Shown here in pieces: positions 41,369-50,408 of a stretch of 64,000 nt of DNA. The DNA comes from Victivallis vadensis (lineage in GTDB: Bacteria; Verrucomicrobiota; Lentisphaeria; Victivallales; GWF2-50-93). The stretch's first letter is position 1. Every line of letters begins with the position of its first letter. The notes beneath the pieces were generated by a model. It was not told where the DNA came from. It did not search any database and saw only the letters and a list, made by a program, of their open reading frames with translations. A program made the position numbers and the translations under genes. The stretch spans positions 42,015 through 106,014 of the forward strand of contig CAMCYE010000001.1 in the NCBI GenBank assembly GCA_945883805.1. Direction: 5' to 3'.

Positions 41369-42066
41369 TCCGTTTTGTTTTTTATTTCAGCCATTATTGA
41401 AGTGCCGGCATGCACACGGTCGCCGATCTTGACTTTCAACTCGAAATCGGAACTGGCGGGGAAAAAAAGTTCAGTCCTGGATCCGAATTTGATCATTCCA
41501 TATATTTCGCCTTTTGAAAATACCGTCCCCGGCTCCGCTGGACAGACTATCCTCTTCGCAATGGCGCCGGAAATCTGGCGGACAACGAGCGTGAACGCCT
41601 TTCCATACGCATCCGCATCGCAGACAATCGTCATCGCCTCGTTCTCGGCTGAAGCCAGAGGATCCCTGGCATCATGGAATCTGCCTTTCCTGTAAATTCT
41701 CTCCCTGATCCTGAGCTGACACGGCGCCCTGTTCAGATGGACATCGAAAACTGAAAGGAAGATGCCGACGCGGATCACGTTCCTGCCGCCGAAATATTCA
41801 TTTTCCGCGCCCGCCGAAATGATCTCGATGTCACGGACATGTCCGTCGGCCGGAGACACAAGCATGTTGTCCCCTTCCGGAATCACCCGCTCAGGGTCGC
41901 GGAAAAATGCGGCTATGGCAAACCACAGTAACACAAAAATCACTGAGAGTGAGACTCCGGCAAAGACATCCGCGAAAACAGCAATCAAAACCGAACCGGC
42001 AAGCAGAAGCAGACAAATAATCCCGCCGCCAAGCCATTCACGTATTCCGTAATGTGTAAGTTTCAT
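41365..42066 (-). CDS. psd: Phosphatidylserine decarboxylase, short form
   Basis: Converts phosphatidylserine to phosphatidylethanolamine using a pyruvoyl group made by self-cleavage. The cleavage motif IKFGSRTEL (Gly-Ser) is near residue 200; GIFLSVFDVHLNRAP carries the conserved His. DPERVIPEGDNMLVSPADGHV is typical of the short, soluble-core PSD family. Two N-terminal membrane helices (residues 13-55). Length 233. Paired with pssA, it gives the usual two-step PE pathway. Confidence 0.93.
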   Translation of the reverse strand: MKLTHYGIREWLGGGIICLLLLAGSVLIAVFADVFAGVSLSVIFVLLWFAIAAFFRDPERVIPEGDNMLVSPADGHVRDIEIISAGAENEYFGGRNVIRVGIFLSVFDVHLNRAPCQLRIRERIYRKGRFHDARDPLASAENEAMTIVCDADAYGKAFTLVVRQISGAIAKRIVCPAEPGTVFSKGEIYGMIKFGSRTELFFPASSDFELKVKIGDRVHAGTSIMAEIKNKTE

Positions 42067-42073
42067 ATGTTCA

Positions 42074-42397
42074 TCACGCCTTAAGCGCTTCCTTCAAGGC
42101 ATTGACAAGCACCTGCTTGCTTTGAACTCCGACGAACTGCTGAACTGTTTTCCCGTCTTTCAATATGAAAATGGCGGGAATGCTCCTGACGGCAAACTTC
42201 ATGGCAATTTCCTGCGCACCGTCAACGTCGACTTTGGCAATTACTGCAGTATCGCCGATTTCATTGGCCACTTCTTCAAGGACCGGACCGAGCATTTTGC
42301 AGGGGCCGCACCATTCCGCCCAAAAATCGATAAGGACAACACCCTTGGAAGTTTCCGAATCAAAATTCCCGGGGGTCAAATGTTTCACAGAACTCAT
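42074..42397 (-). CDS. trxA: Thioredoxin
   Basis: A 107-residue cytoplasmic thioredoxin. The active site is WAEWCGPCKML; VDVDGAQEIAMKFAVRSIPAIFILKDG contains the cis-Pro that follows Ile. AGGAT is 7 bases before the ATG. It has its own consensus-like promoter at 42431-42459, and psd starts only 7 bases after its stop, so the order trxA-psd-pssA may be one transcript. Confidence 0.96.
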   Translation of the reverse strand: MSSVKHLTPGNFDSETSKGVVLIDFWAEWCGPCKMLGPVLEEVANEIGDTAVIAKVDVDGAQEIAMKFAVRSIPAIFILKDGKTVQQFVGVQSKQVLVNALKEALKA

Positions 42398-42430
42398 ATT
42401 TCATCCTCTCTTAATAGTTGTTTAGCTTGG

Positions 42431-42459
42431 AATATACTGAAAACACGGTATTATTTCAA
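42431..42459 (-). promoter_or_regulatory. trxA promoter
   Basis: Read on the minus strand, TTGAAA (42459-42454) and TATATT (42436-42431) are separated by 17 bases. The gene starts about 34 bases beyond. Both hexamers are near consensus for the housekeeping sigma factor. Confidence 0.75.
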
Positions 42460-42549
42460 GTATGGAACTTATGTTGCTGGCCATATGCCGCTTTTCAGTG
42501 GTTCCATCTCGGATGCATTTCCCTCTTCAATTAATAATCCGGAGAACAG

Positions 42550-43089
42550 ATGGCTTCGTGGTTCACCAGAAAAAAACTGAGAAATGCATATCTCAAAATA
42601 GTCAGACAGTCCGGCACCCCGAAAAGCATTGCCAGGGGGGCGGCCATAGGCCTTTTCATAGGCCTTGCAGTTCCGATGGGCTTTCAAACCCCGTTTGCCA
42701 TCGGGCTCGCCTTTCTTTTCAAAGCGGGAAAACTGACAGCCTGGCTTTTCACCCTTGTCTCCAATCCATATACCGTCCCCTTCATTTATCCCGTGCTCTG
42801 CTATATAGGTTCCATGGCAACGGGCACGCCTCTGACCGTGTCAAGCATCAATCACATATTCAGGGACTTCTACTCGGATATCTCCCTTGCCTCACTCCTT
42901 GAATTGAGCGCTGAAATCCTGATTCCACTTACTGTCGGCGGAATAATCGCCGGAACGATTTCGGCCATAGCAGGATATTATGCCGTATATGGAATGGTGC
43001 TCCGCCACCAGATGCGCATCAACTCAAGCCTCCATAAAAAACTTTCCCTGAGAGCCACGAGGATGCCGAATACAGGAAACCCCAGTTGA
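42550..43089 (+). CDS. DUF2062 membrane protein
   Basis: A 179-residue protein of the DUF2062 family. GTPKSIARGAAIGLFIGLAVPMGFQTPFAIGLAFLFKAGKLTAWLFTLVSNPYTVPFIYPVLCYIG is the conserved core, with its charged pair of helices and NPYTVPFIYP turn. Three or four membrane helices. CCGGAGAA precedes the ATG. Function unknown in general; family members are often near glycosyltransferases or lipid genes, as here (psd/pssA on the other side of the trxA promoter). Confidence 0.85.
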   Translation: MASWFTRKKLRNAYLKIVRQSGTPKSIARGAAIGLFIGLAVPMGFQTPFAIGLAFLFKAGKLTAWLFTLVSNPYTVPFIYPVLCYIGSMATGTPLTVSSINHIFRDFYSDISLASLLELSAEILIPLTVGGIIAGTISAIAGYYAVYGMVLRHQMRINSSLHKKLSLRATRMPNTGNPS

Positions 43090-43170
43090 AAAACCCTTGA
43101 CTGATAAATTTTAAAGTTGTAAAGTTTGGAAGTTTTAACCTAGAACCTGAAACAAGATTTTTAAATTCAC

Positions 43171-45627
43171 ATGAACGCAAAAGACTATAAACACATTGAG
43201 ATAAACGGCATCTCGATCGCATACACCGACAGCGGTGTGGGTCAACCGGTCCTTTTCATCCACGGCTTTGCCTCATCCTCATTTTCCTGGATGAAAATGA
43301 TCGGATACATGCCCCAGAAACTCAGATTCATCACGGTGGACCTGAAAGGCTACGGATATTCGGAAAAGAGATGCGACGACCAGCTTTCGCCTTTTGACCA
43401 GTCAGTGATTGTCTCCGAATTCATCCGGCAGATGAAACTTGAGAACCTTGTACTCGTCGGGCATTCGATGGGCGGCGCAATCAGCCTGCTCGCACTTTTA
43501 AATAAGGACATCAGCTCTAAAACCGGCAAACTCATACTGCTGGACAGTGCCGGATTCCTGCAGAAACTGCCGGATTTCATAGATGACATCACCGCGGCTT
43601 CGCCTGACAATGCGATCATAAAAATGGCAAACGAAGAGCTTCTGGTTTCGCTCGTACTGAAACAGGCATTTTTTGACCATGGAAAAATAGATGATGAAGC
43701 CGTCAGGGAATACAGTTGCATTCTACGCCAGGACAAGGCAAAAGAATGCCTTTACGCCTCAGCCAAGCAGATTGCGATCGCCAACACAAAATCCTTCCAC
43801 GAAAAGATAAGGGGGATTTCAACACCGACCCTGATTGTCTGGGGGAGGGAAGACACTATAATCTATCTCCCTGATGCGTTGAAACTCAAGGCGGACCTGA
43901 AAAATTCAGAACTCAGGATCATTCAGAAATGCGGACATTCCCCTCACGAGGAAATGCCCGTGGAGACGGCGGAAATATTGTCTGACTTCATAGGGGTGCG
44001 TCCCGATGCCGCCCCACCATCCCCTCCACCCCGGAAAATCAAGATGAGAAGGCTTGTCGACCACTGGAGCATCGGAATGTTTTTCATGATTGCAACGATC
44101 AAGTTCCTGCAATTTCTCAAAACAATAGGGTTCAAGGCGAAAGAAACCGGATGGCGCAAAGTCACAGGCATCTTCATGCGCAACGAGCATTCAAAATTCA
44201 TCCTCGCAAGCTTCAGGATAAATTATACAGGGGAACACAATCTGCCTGAAAACATGGAGTCCGCTAAAAACATCCTTATCGGACGCCTTGCCGATTTCAT
44301 CAGGAGAAATCCGGCCTGCCACTGGACACTTGAATGGGGATTTTTCATGGCCAGCAGGAAAAAACTGCTCTTCACCGATCTTGTCGAGACAAAAATCAGT
44401 AGCGAGGGCCGGATGCTGAAACTCATACCGCATCTCGACAGGACAAGCCATGATTTCCCACTGCTGAAAGACGAGACCAAGGAGGGGCTCCTTGCTGAAA
44501 TGATTGAAATCTACAATGAGACGGGAAACATTTCCGACAGAAGGCGGTCGTGGATTATTTACAAGAGACTGCGGCGCTGGGCCCGCAGGGCGAAGGGACT
44601 TTCATTTTCCGGGCATCATGAACTGCGGAACCTTATCGACAGGTTGATGAACAGCTCCTTCATCCAATTCGACACACTGACCAGCGACCCTGCCAAATTC
44701 ACACGTTGCCGAATGGCCACCCCGGACATGAGAAGGTGCAGCCACCCCGGATTTGGACTTCTCAACATCGTGTGCCGGTTCACCGCCGATTATTCTGAAA
44801 GCGACCTGTGGTTCCAATACCATCATGTGTCGGTGGACGGGATGCCCATGCAAGAAATGCTTCAGGATTTGAAGAAGGAATGGGGGGCAATGGGCCCGGT
44901 CAAATATCCGTCCCTTTCAAGCAGTGCCGCAAAACCTGAATCCCTTTATCACGGGCATAATCTGTTCCGCGCCAGGATTTACATCTCCTTCGAACGCTTC
45001 CTCAAATTCAGAAAATATCTCAATGAAAAATATTATGTGGAAATGGGTGGCCCCGCAACGGTGTCAAGCATGATAATATGGGGGTTGGCACAGCAGAAAT
45101 ATTTCCGTGAGCGCAAATTCGTCTCACCTGTCGACACATCCCTGATCATGGATCCTTCAACAGGCCGCAACATCAGTTTCATCATCATCCGCCCGAAAAA
45201 GTTTTTCAATGACGCTGTCCCTCTCGACGGATTCCTGAAATATCAGAGGGAATACAACCAGCGCCTCTTTGCGACCAGCATCGGCAAAAGCGAGAGCCAC
45301 GAACTTCTCGAGCTTTACGCGCTCATGCATCCGCTATTCTATCAGTTCACCAGCAAGGTGATGCCCAAAACCCTTGGGGAGCTTGTCGGAACCGCAGGCT
45401 TGACGATACTTAAAAATGCGGAAATGTTCATCAGCCCGATCTCAGACCTTCACATGAACGGATTTGTCTCCATCGGCAACATGGCGATGCCCACAGAAGA
45501 CGGCAAAACCGCAGGCGCAGTCAGCATCTGCGGTTCCAGAGAACAGATTCACGAATACATCAAGGCGATAAGCCACCTCACTGAAAACTATCACGAATTC
45601 CTCTTCCAGAACTATTCCTGCCAGTAG
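43171..45627 (+). CDS. Alpha/beta hydrolase fused to an HHxxxDG acyltransferase-like domain
   Basis: 818 residues in two domains. Residues 1-~275 are an alpha/beta hydrolase: VLFIHGFASSSFSW (oxyanion), LVGHSMGGAISL (nucleophile Ser), WGREDTIIYLP (acid), KCGHSPHEEMP (His). After a Pro-rich linker and a hydrophobic helix (SIGMFFMIATIKFLQFL), residues ~300-818 resemble the CoA-dependent acyltransferase superfamily. The active-site motif is YHHVSVDGMP (His551, His552, Asp556), as in CAT, lipoyl acyltransferases and condensation domains. A second conserved-type segment is FVSPVDTSLIMDPSTGRNISF. This suggests hydrolysis and transfer of an acyl group in one protein. No carrier-protein or NRPS gene adjoins it. 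Its pathway is unknown. Confidence 0.75.
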   Translation: MNAKDYKHIEINGISIAYTDSGVGQPVLFIHGFASSSFSWMKMIGYMPQKLRFITVDLKGYGYSEKRCDDQLSPFDQSVIVSEFIRQMKLENLVLVGHSMGGAISLLALLNKDISSKTGKLILLDSAGFLQKLPDFIDDITAASPDNAIIKMANEELLVSLVLKQAFFDHGKIDDEAVREYSCILRQDKAKECLYASAKQIAIANTKSFHEKIRGISTPTLIVWGREDTIIYLPDALKLKADLKNSELRIIQKCGHSPHEEMPVETAEILSDFIGVRPDAAPPSPPPRKIKMRRLVDHWSIGMFFMIATIKFLQFLKTIGFKAKETGWRKVTGIFMRNEHSKFILASFRINYTGEHNLPENMESAKNILIGRLADFIRRNPACHWTLEWGFFMASRKKLLFTDLVETKISSEGRMLKLIPHLDRTSHDFPLLKDETKEGLLAEMIEIYNETGNISDRRRSWIIYKRLRRWARRAKGLSFSGHHELRNLIDRLMNSSFIQFDTLTSDPAKFTRCRMATPDMRRCSHPGFGLLNIVCRFTADYSESDLWFQYHHVSVDGMPMQEMLQDLKKEWGAMGPVKYPSLSSSAAKPESLYHGHNLFRARIYISFERFLKFRKYLNEKYYVEMGGPATVSSMIIWGLAQQKYFRERKFVSPVDTSLIMDPSTGRNISFIIIRPKKFFNDAVPLDGFLKYQREYNQRLFATSIGKSESHELLELYALMHPLFYQFTSKVMPKTLGELVGTAGLTILKNAEMFISPISDLHMNGFVSIGNMAMPTEDGKTAGAVSICGSREQIHEYIKAISHLTENYHEFLFQNYSCQ

Positions 45628-46103
45628 GGAGTTCTGGAATTTGCAGAGCTGAAACCATGGGACGATGAAATAAATCAGGCGGCTAGGGGCTGCAACTCTT
45701 GAACAATCCTTCGACAAGCTCAGGACAAGTCGAATATCGAACAGCCGAATTACGGAGTGTTGGAGGAGAATGAATCGGAGAGCCGGCGAAACGGTGAATC
45801 GGTGTGTTTGAAAAGATTCTGACAACAGAAGACCAACTACTGACGACTAGCGACTGAAGACTGAGATAATTTAGTTGGAGTACACGGCCCTGGTCGCCTA
45901 TGGCGCCGCCGGAGGCGGGTAAACCTTTAGGCTGTCTTGATATTCATCTCTTTCAAATTCCTTAACGTGGACTTAAACGGCTTCGCCGGGACTTTTGGGT
46001 GCTAAATCTTAAGGTAGGGCGCGTTCTCCGCAACGCGCCGCGGACGGCTACGGGGATCCGTCCCTATCTGTACACGAAAAATACAATTTCCTATACAATT
46101 ACA
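45628..46103. repeat. Gene-free spacer of palindromes and heptamers
   Basis: In order: a CCTTCGACAAGCTCAGG palindrome (about 45708, also inside attC E), a heptamer stretch GACGACTAGCGACTGAAGAC (45841), a TTGGAGTACAC element (45873), a CGCCGCCGGAGGCGGGTAAA element (45903), GGACTTAAACGGCTTCGCC (45968), a perfect GGCGCGTT/AACGCGCC hairpin (46018-46039), a GGACGG/CCGTCC hairpin (46042-46063), and an AAATACAATTTCCTATACAA stretch shared with 6437. Nothing looks coding. Confidence 0.7.
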
Positions 46104-46703
46104 CTAACCGCAGCAGCCGGAAATCCGGAAGAACTCCTTCCTCAGAGCTTCAACCGAAATAAAGCGGTGGCTGTGCCAGCCGCGTTTCAGGCCGGCTTCA
46201 ATGTTTTCCGCCCGGTCATCCGTATAAAAACAAGGTTTGCCATATGTGTTCTCGAAAGCCTCGTACATGCCGGATTCAGGTTTCTTGAATCCTGTCTTGT
46301 AGCTGAATATCCCTCCGCTTACAAACACAGAGAGGGGGAGATGGCGATATGCGTGATTGATATGGATATCTGACGTATCTGAGAAAAATATCACACGAAA
46401 TCCCAGCTTGGTGACCTCGCCCAGAAAATCATACATGCCGGGAATCTCATCCCCGAGGATCCGGTTCCAGGCGCAGGCAAGTTCCGTAGCGGTAAAATGT
46501 CCGCCTGTAATTTTCTTGAAACCCGAGAGCCAGTCCTCAGTGGAGATCAAACCCCTTTCAAGCCTGTCGCAGGTGGCGTGAAACTCCGGCGGAACTTCTG
46601 TGTCTGCAGAATAGCCGAGCGCCTCAAGACAGCGCCCCGCGTGAATCGTCAGGCACACATTTCCAATATCCAGTGCGAAATATTTTTGATTGCTGATTTT
46701 CAA
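46104..46703 (-). CDS. HAD-superfamily hydrolase
   Basis: A 199-residue HAD-IA (YihX-like) phosphatase. Motif I is FALDIGNVC, in which the second Asp is Gly as in FDLGNV-type HADs; motif II VIFFSDTSDIH; motif III Lys in YKTGFKKPES; motif IV CFYTDDRAENIEAG. The TTG start overlaps the lysS stop (TTGA), implying coupling. The substrate is unknown; this subfamily often acts on small sugar phosphates. C-terminus has a Cys pair (GCCG). Confidence 0.8.
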   Translation of the reverse strand: MKISNQKYFALDIGNVCLTIHAGRCLEALGYSADTEVPPEFHATCDRLERGLISTEDWLSGFKKITGGHFTATELACAWNRILGDEIPGMYDFLGEVTKLGFRVIFFSDTSDIHINHAYRHLPLSVFVSGGIFSYKTGFKKPESGMYEAFENTYGKPCFYTDDRAENIEAGLKRGWHSHRFISVEALRKEFFRISGCCG

Positions 46704-48202
46704 TTCTTATGCATTGGTTTCAGATGCGGGAAGAGAATGACATCGCGAATCGAGTCCGCGGCGGTGAGAAGCATTACAAGACGGTCGATGCCGATGCCCA
46801 TGCCGCCTGCGGGAGGCATGCCGTATTCAAGAGCCGCAAGGAAATCCTCGTCGATAACGCCTTCTTTTGAACCCTGCGGAGCCCTGTTCGCCTGCTCCTC
46901 AAAACGTCTCCTCTGCTCAACCGGGTCGTTAAGTTCCGAATATCCGGGCGCAAGTTCCTGTCCGTTTATTTCCAGTTCAAAAACGTCAACGTAGTTTTTA
47001 TCATCCGCGCACGCCTTCGCCAGCGGTACAAGGACGCTTGGCAAACGGGTTACGAACGTCGGCTGTATGAGAGTGCTCTCTATGAGTTTCTCGTAAACTT
47101 CATGAGTGACTTCAAAATCCTGAAATCCAGGATCTATGTGAAGTCCCATCGCCTTTGCGCGTTCGGCTCTTTCGGCGGCCGTGACATCAAACCAGTCGGC
47201 TCCGGCCTTTTCCTTTACGAGATCATCGTAGTCGACTCTGCGCCACGGGGTCGAAAGATCAATCACCTTCCCGTCTGCGAATTCAATCTTCAAAGTGCCA
47301 AGCACTTTCTGGGCGACGGTTGTTATAATGCCTTCGACAAGATTCATCATTGTGCGGCAGTCGCCGAACGCCTGATATATCTCGATCATGGTGAATTCCG
47401 GATTGTGTTTACGGGACATGCCCTCATTCCTGAAATTCCTGTTCAATTCGTATATTTTTTCAAATCCGCCGACCAGCAGGCGTTTGAGATAGAGTTCGGG
47501 GGCGATTCTCATGAACATCTGGGCATGCAGCGCCTCGTAGAATGTCTCAAACGGTTTTGCCGCTGCGCCGCCTGCAACATACTGGAGCATCGGAGTTTCA
47601 ACTTCCGTAAAGCTGTTCTCGGCCAGGAATCTGCGTATCTCGCTGATTATGGCAAACCGCTTTTTGAAGACATCCCTGCTTTTCTCGTTCATGATGAGGT
47701 CGAGGTAACGCTGCCTGTAAATCTGTTCGATGTCAGTGAGGCCGTGCCATTTTTCCGGAAGTGTGCGCAGCGATTTGCTCAGGAGTTCAAACTTTGAAAT
47801 CTTCAATGAGAGTTCGCCTGTCCTGGTCGTAAACAGTTTCCCCTCTACGCCGATGATATCACCGATGTCTATTTTCTTGAAAAGCGCGAATGCATCCTCG
47901 CCCAGATTGTCCTTGTGGACATAGAGCTGGATTCTGCCAGTGCTGTCCTTAATATCGGCAAAAACGGATTTACCCATGGTGCGATATGCCGTAACGCGCC
48001 CGGCCGCAGCCGCATGCTGTTCAGTTTCCGGAACAAACAAAGCCCTTACTTCGGATATTCTGCCCGTGCAGTCAAAAGCCTTACCGAAAGGCTCAATCCC
48101 TATTTTACGCCACTCATCAAGCTTGTTCACCCTCTGGGTGAAAATATCCTCGGCCGACATTTCCGGAGATGAAGGCTGAGCGTTCTGATTATTCTTGTCC
48201 AT
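46700..48202 (-). CDS. lysS: Lysyl-tRNA synthetase, class II
   Basis: Charges tRNA-Lys. An N-terminal OB-fold (residues ~60-150, VTAYRTMGKSVFADIKDSTGRIQLYV) binds the anticodon. The class II catalytic core follows, with motif 1 FLAENSFTEVETPML, motif 2 FRNEGMSRKHNPEFTMIEIYQAF and motif 3 GMGIGIDRLVMLLTAADSIRDVILFP. Length 500 is normal. It lies in a run of minus-strand genes with the HAD gene immediately downstream. Confidence 0.97.
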   Translation of the reverse strand: MDKNNQNAQPSSPEMSAEDIFTQRVNKLDEWRKIGIEPFGKAFDCTGRISEVRALFVPETEQHAAAAGRVTAYRTMGKSVFADIKDSTGRIQLYVHKDNLGEDAFALFKKIDIGDIIGVEGKLFTTRTGELSLKISKFELLSKSLRTLPEKWHGLTDIEQIYRQRYLDLIMNEKSRDVFKKRFAIISEIRRFLAENSFTEVETPMLQYVAGGAAAKPFETFYEALHAQMFMRIAPELYLKRLLVGGFEKIYELNRNFRNEGMSRKHNPEFTMIEIYQAFGDCRTMMNLVEGIITTVAQKVLGTLKIEFADGKVIDLSTPWRRVDYDDLVKEKAGADWFDVTAAERAERAKAMGLHIDPGFQDFEVTHEVYEKLIESTLIQPTFVTRLPSVLVPLAKACADDKNYVDVFELEINGQELAPGYSELNDPVEQRRRFEEQANRAPQGSKEGVIDEDFLAALEYGMPPAGGMGIGIDRLVMLLTAADSIRDVILFPHLKPMHKN

Positions 48203-48219
48203 AATATTAAAATCCCTGT

Positions 48220-49104
48220 TTATTCATTGTCGCCTGTCAGTACAGGTATGCCGTTTTGCTCGACATAATCCTGCTCCTTGACGCCTTTTCTTCCTCCCAC
48301 TACCACCACCGAACCCTCCTTGTTGTCAAGGACGAGAGTCGGAACCGTCTGTGTCTTCACATAAACTTCCTTTTCCCTGAGCTCGCAGTTTATGTCGTAA
48401 ATAAAATATGAAAAGACGTTCGGGCTAACCTGTATCATGACATGCACCCTGCATAACCCGTCAACCTCGCAGGCTGGCGGAAAATTCCCGATATCCGAAC
48501 CGATCCTCGCCACGCCGTAGATATATTTACTGTCCTCCAATATCAGGCAGTACACCTTGTCCCTGCCATCATTAAAAGTGACGATCTTCGCTTTTCTGGG
48601 AGGGAGAATCTCGTCGATTTTCTTCTTGAATAAATCTGGAACTCCCATGGTCCGTTCCCATACCGGAAGGCCGTTGCATATCGAAAAAGTACATGTCTCG
48701 GACTGATATTCCCTCTCGAGGAGCTTGTGGTCAAGTATCGCCTTGATCCTGTAATTGCCGGGCTTTGTAATCACATAGGAACTCGTCACAGGTACAAGCA
48801 CTTCCTCTGTGGCACCCGGCTTGATGATAATTCCGATAAGCGCATTGTAGGCGGTCTTCCTTATTTCAGCCTTTGTATGGTCGGGCATGTCAATTGTGAA
48901 TTTCAGGGAACCCGTCGCCTCGGCATTATCGCTGAAAACCAACGTCTGCCCACTGTAGTTTCTCAAGACAACCTTCGCGTAGATTGTTTCATACAGCAGA
49001 TAGTTGGACCTGTTTATCGCAACAGAGAGAGAAACCTGCGCCTGCGACGATACTGACGCCAGTATCAGGAGGGCGGTCAAAACAATGATCAAACGCGTCT
49101 TCAT
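48220..49104 (-). CDS. Exported protein of unknown function
   Basis: 294 residues with a signal peptide (MKTRLIIVLTALLILASVSSQA). The N-terminal ~120 residues look like an immunoglobulin-type beta domain (NYLLYETIYAKVVLRNYSGQTLVF, VTKPGNYRIKAILDHKLL), as in many PVC secreted proteins. The C-terminal half has beta strands with three Cys (ACEVDGLCRVHV, DINCELREK). No catalytic motif seen. 17 bases separate it from lysS, so co-transcription is possible. Confidence 0.7.
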   Translation of the reverse strand: MKTRLIIVLTALLILASVSSQAQVSLSVAINRSNYLLYETIYAKVVLRNYSGQTLVFSDNAEATGSLKFTIDMPDHTKAEIRKTAYNALIGIIIKPGATEEVLVPVTSSYVITKPGNYRIKAILDHKLLEREYQSETCTFSICNGLPVWERTMGVPDLFKKKIDEILPPRKAKIVTFNDGRDKVYCLILEDSKYIYGVARIGSDIGNFPPACEVDGLCRVHVMIQVSPNVFSYFIYDINCELREKEVYVKTQTVPTLVLDNKEGSVVVVGGRKGVKEQDYVEQNGIPVLTGDNE

Positions 49105-49147
49105 ATTTCCTGCCTCTTAAAATTAGGCGGCCAAGAGCCGCAATTTT

Positions 49148-49350
49148 CGGTCGTAGGTCGTCGGTCGTCGGTCGTCAAGTGTCAGGGGACAATCACTAGC
49201 TTTTGGCTGACAGGCATTACCTTTTAACTATGAACTACGAGCCATGTGCTTTTACACTCCGATTCACCGTTTCCCCGATTCATTTCTCCAACTGGCCATT
49301 CGACCACTGGTCACTGATCGCTGGTCGCTGGCCACTGGCCACTGGCCACT
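49148..49350. repeat. Two heptamer tandem arrays, one entering the GT9 3' end
   Basis: 49148-49183 is GGTCGTA/GGTCGTC type. 49303-49350 is CACTGGT, CACTGAT, CGCTGGT, CGCTGGC, CACTGGC units. The second array lies inside the last codons of the GT9 gene and encodes its final KWPVASGQRPAISDQW. Confidence 0.85.
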
Positions 49351-50392
49351 TTAAATTCCTTATCATGGAAAAAATACCGTCGGCCACTGAGTCGGGATTT
49401 ACCGACTTCTGGCATACATAATTTTTGCCGGGACAATACCTCTTCAAACATTTTATGCAACTCAGTTCGGGCTGAAAAACTGAATGCCTTTCCCCGTAAG
49501 GTCCTGTTTTGTCCGGATCCGTGGGGCCGAACATGGCAAACACCGGAACTTTGAGGGAAGCGGCAATATGCATGGGGCCGCTGTCATTGCATAAAAGACA
49601 TTTTGAAATCCTGACCGCCTCAACCAGCTCCCCGATTCCAGTCTCTCCGGCGATTATAACCGGTCTGGCCTTTTCACATGAGGATGAAATCCTCCTGCAT
49701 GTTTCAAGTTCGTCAACGGAACCGAGCAGAAGAAACCTGCATCCCGGAAGTCTGCCCTCCAGCGAATCCATTACTTTCGAAAAAAACAGCGGCGGCCACT
49801 GTTTGCTCTCCCATCTCGCCCCTGGAGCCACACCCACAATCAGGTCATTTTCCGAGATATCCTTCTTTCCCAGTATCCGGAGCAGGCCGTCCATGTTCGT
49901 CCTGTTTTCCGGAAGCGGCGAATCCGGCACATTAAAGGGCAGACCGAGGAGCTCTGAAACAAATCCGACGTTTTTATCCACCGCATGGACATATTCCGCC
50001 CCCGGTGAGATTTTTCGGTTGTAAAAGAGAGTCGCAGCCCTCTCCTTGGGTGAATCAAATCCGGCGACAATGGGGGACCTTGCGAATTTCGCAAAAAACG
50101 CGCTCCTCAGAAGCCCCTGCAGATCAATGACCAGGTCGTATTTCTCCAGTCGGATTTCCCGTATGAGATTAATGAACGCCCTTGGAAATGTGAAAGGTGA
50201 AGAAAGTTCCCTGCGTGGAAACGGAATTATCCTGCTCACGCATTTGTTGTATTCGAGAATCGGCGCAAAGGCCGGATTGATCAGCCAGTCGATACGCGCA
50301 TTTTCATATTTTGCGACGATAAGGGAGACTGCCGGGAAAGCATGGAGCACATCTCCGAGACTGCTTATTTTTATTATTAGAATCTTTTCCAT
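49280..50392 (-). CDS. Glycosyltransferase family 9 (heptosyltransferase-like)
   Basis: 370 residues, Rossmann GT-B fold. KILIIKISSLGDVLHAFPAV at the N-terminus, YDLVIDLQGLLRSAFFAKFA, VGVAPGARWESKQWPPLFFSKV and LLCNDSGPMHIAASLKVPVFAMFGPTDPDKTGP (ADP-heptose binding) define the WaaC/WaaF/RfaF group. It should add heptose to the LPS inner core. The start at 50392 begins the family homology; the longer frame to 50497 overlaps the upstream gene. The last ~20 residues are repeat-derived and not homologous. It follows the metallophosphatase gene by 16 bases. Confidence 0.88.
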   Translation of the reverse strand: MEKILIIKISSLGDVLHAFPAVSLIVAKYENARIDWLINPAFAPILEYNKCVSRIIPFPRRELSSPFTFPRAFINLIREIRLEKYDLVIDLQGLLRSAFFAKFARSPIVAGFDSPKERAATLFYNRKISPGAEYVHAVDKNVGFVSELLGLPFNVPDSPLPENRTNMDGLLRILGKKDISENDLIVGVAPGARWESKQWPPLFFSKVMDSLEGRLPGCRFLLLGSVDELETCRRISSSCEKARPVIIAGETGIGELVEAVRISKCLLCNDSGPMHIAASLKVPVFAMFGPTDPDKTGPYGERHSVFQPELSCIKCLKRYCPGKNYVCQKSVNPDSVADGIFSMIRNLKWPVASGQRPAISDQWSNGQLEK

Positions 50393-50408
50393 GTAAGCTA
50401 CAGTGGCA

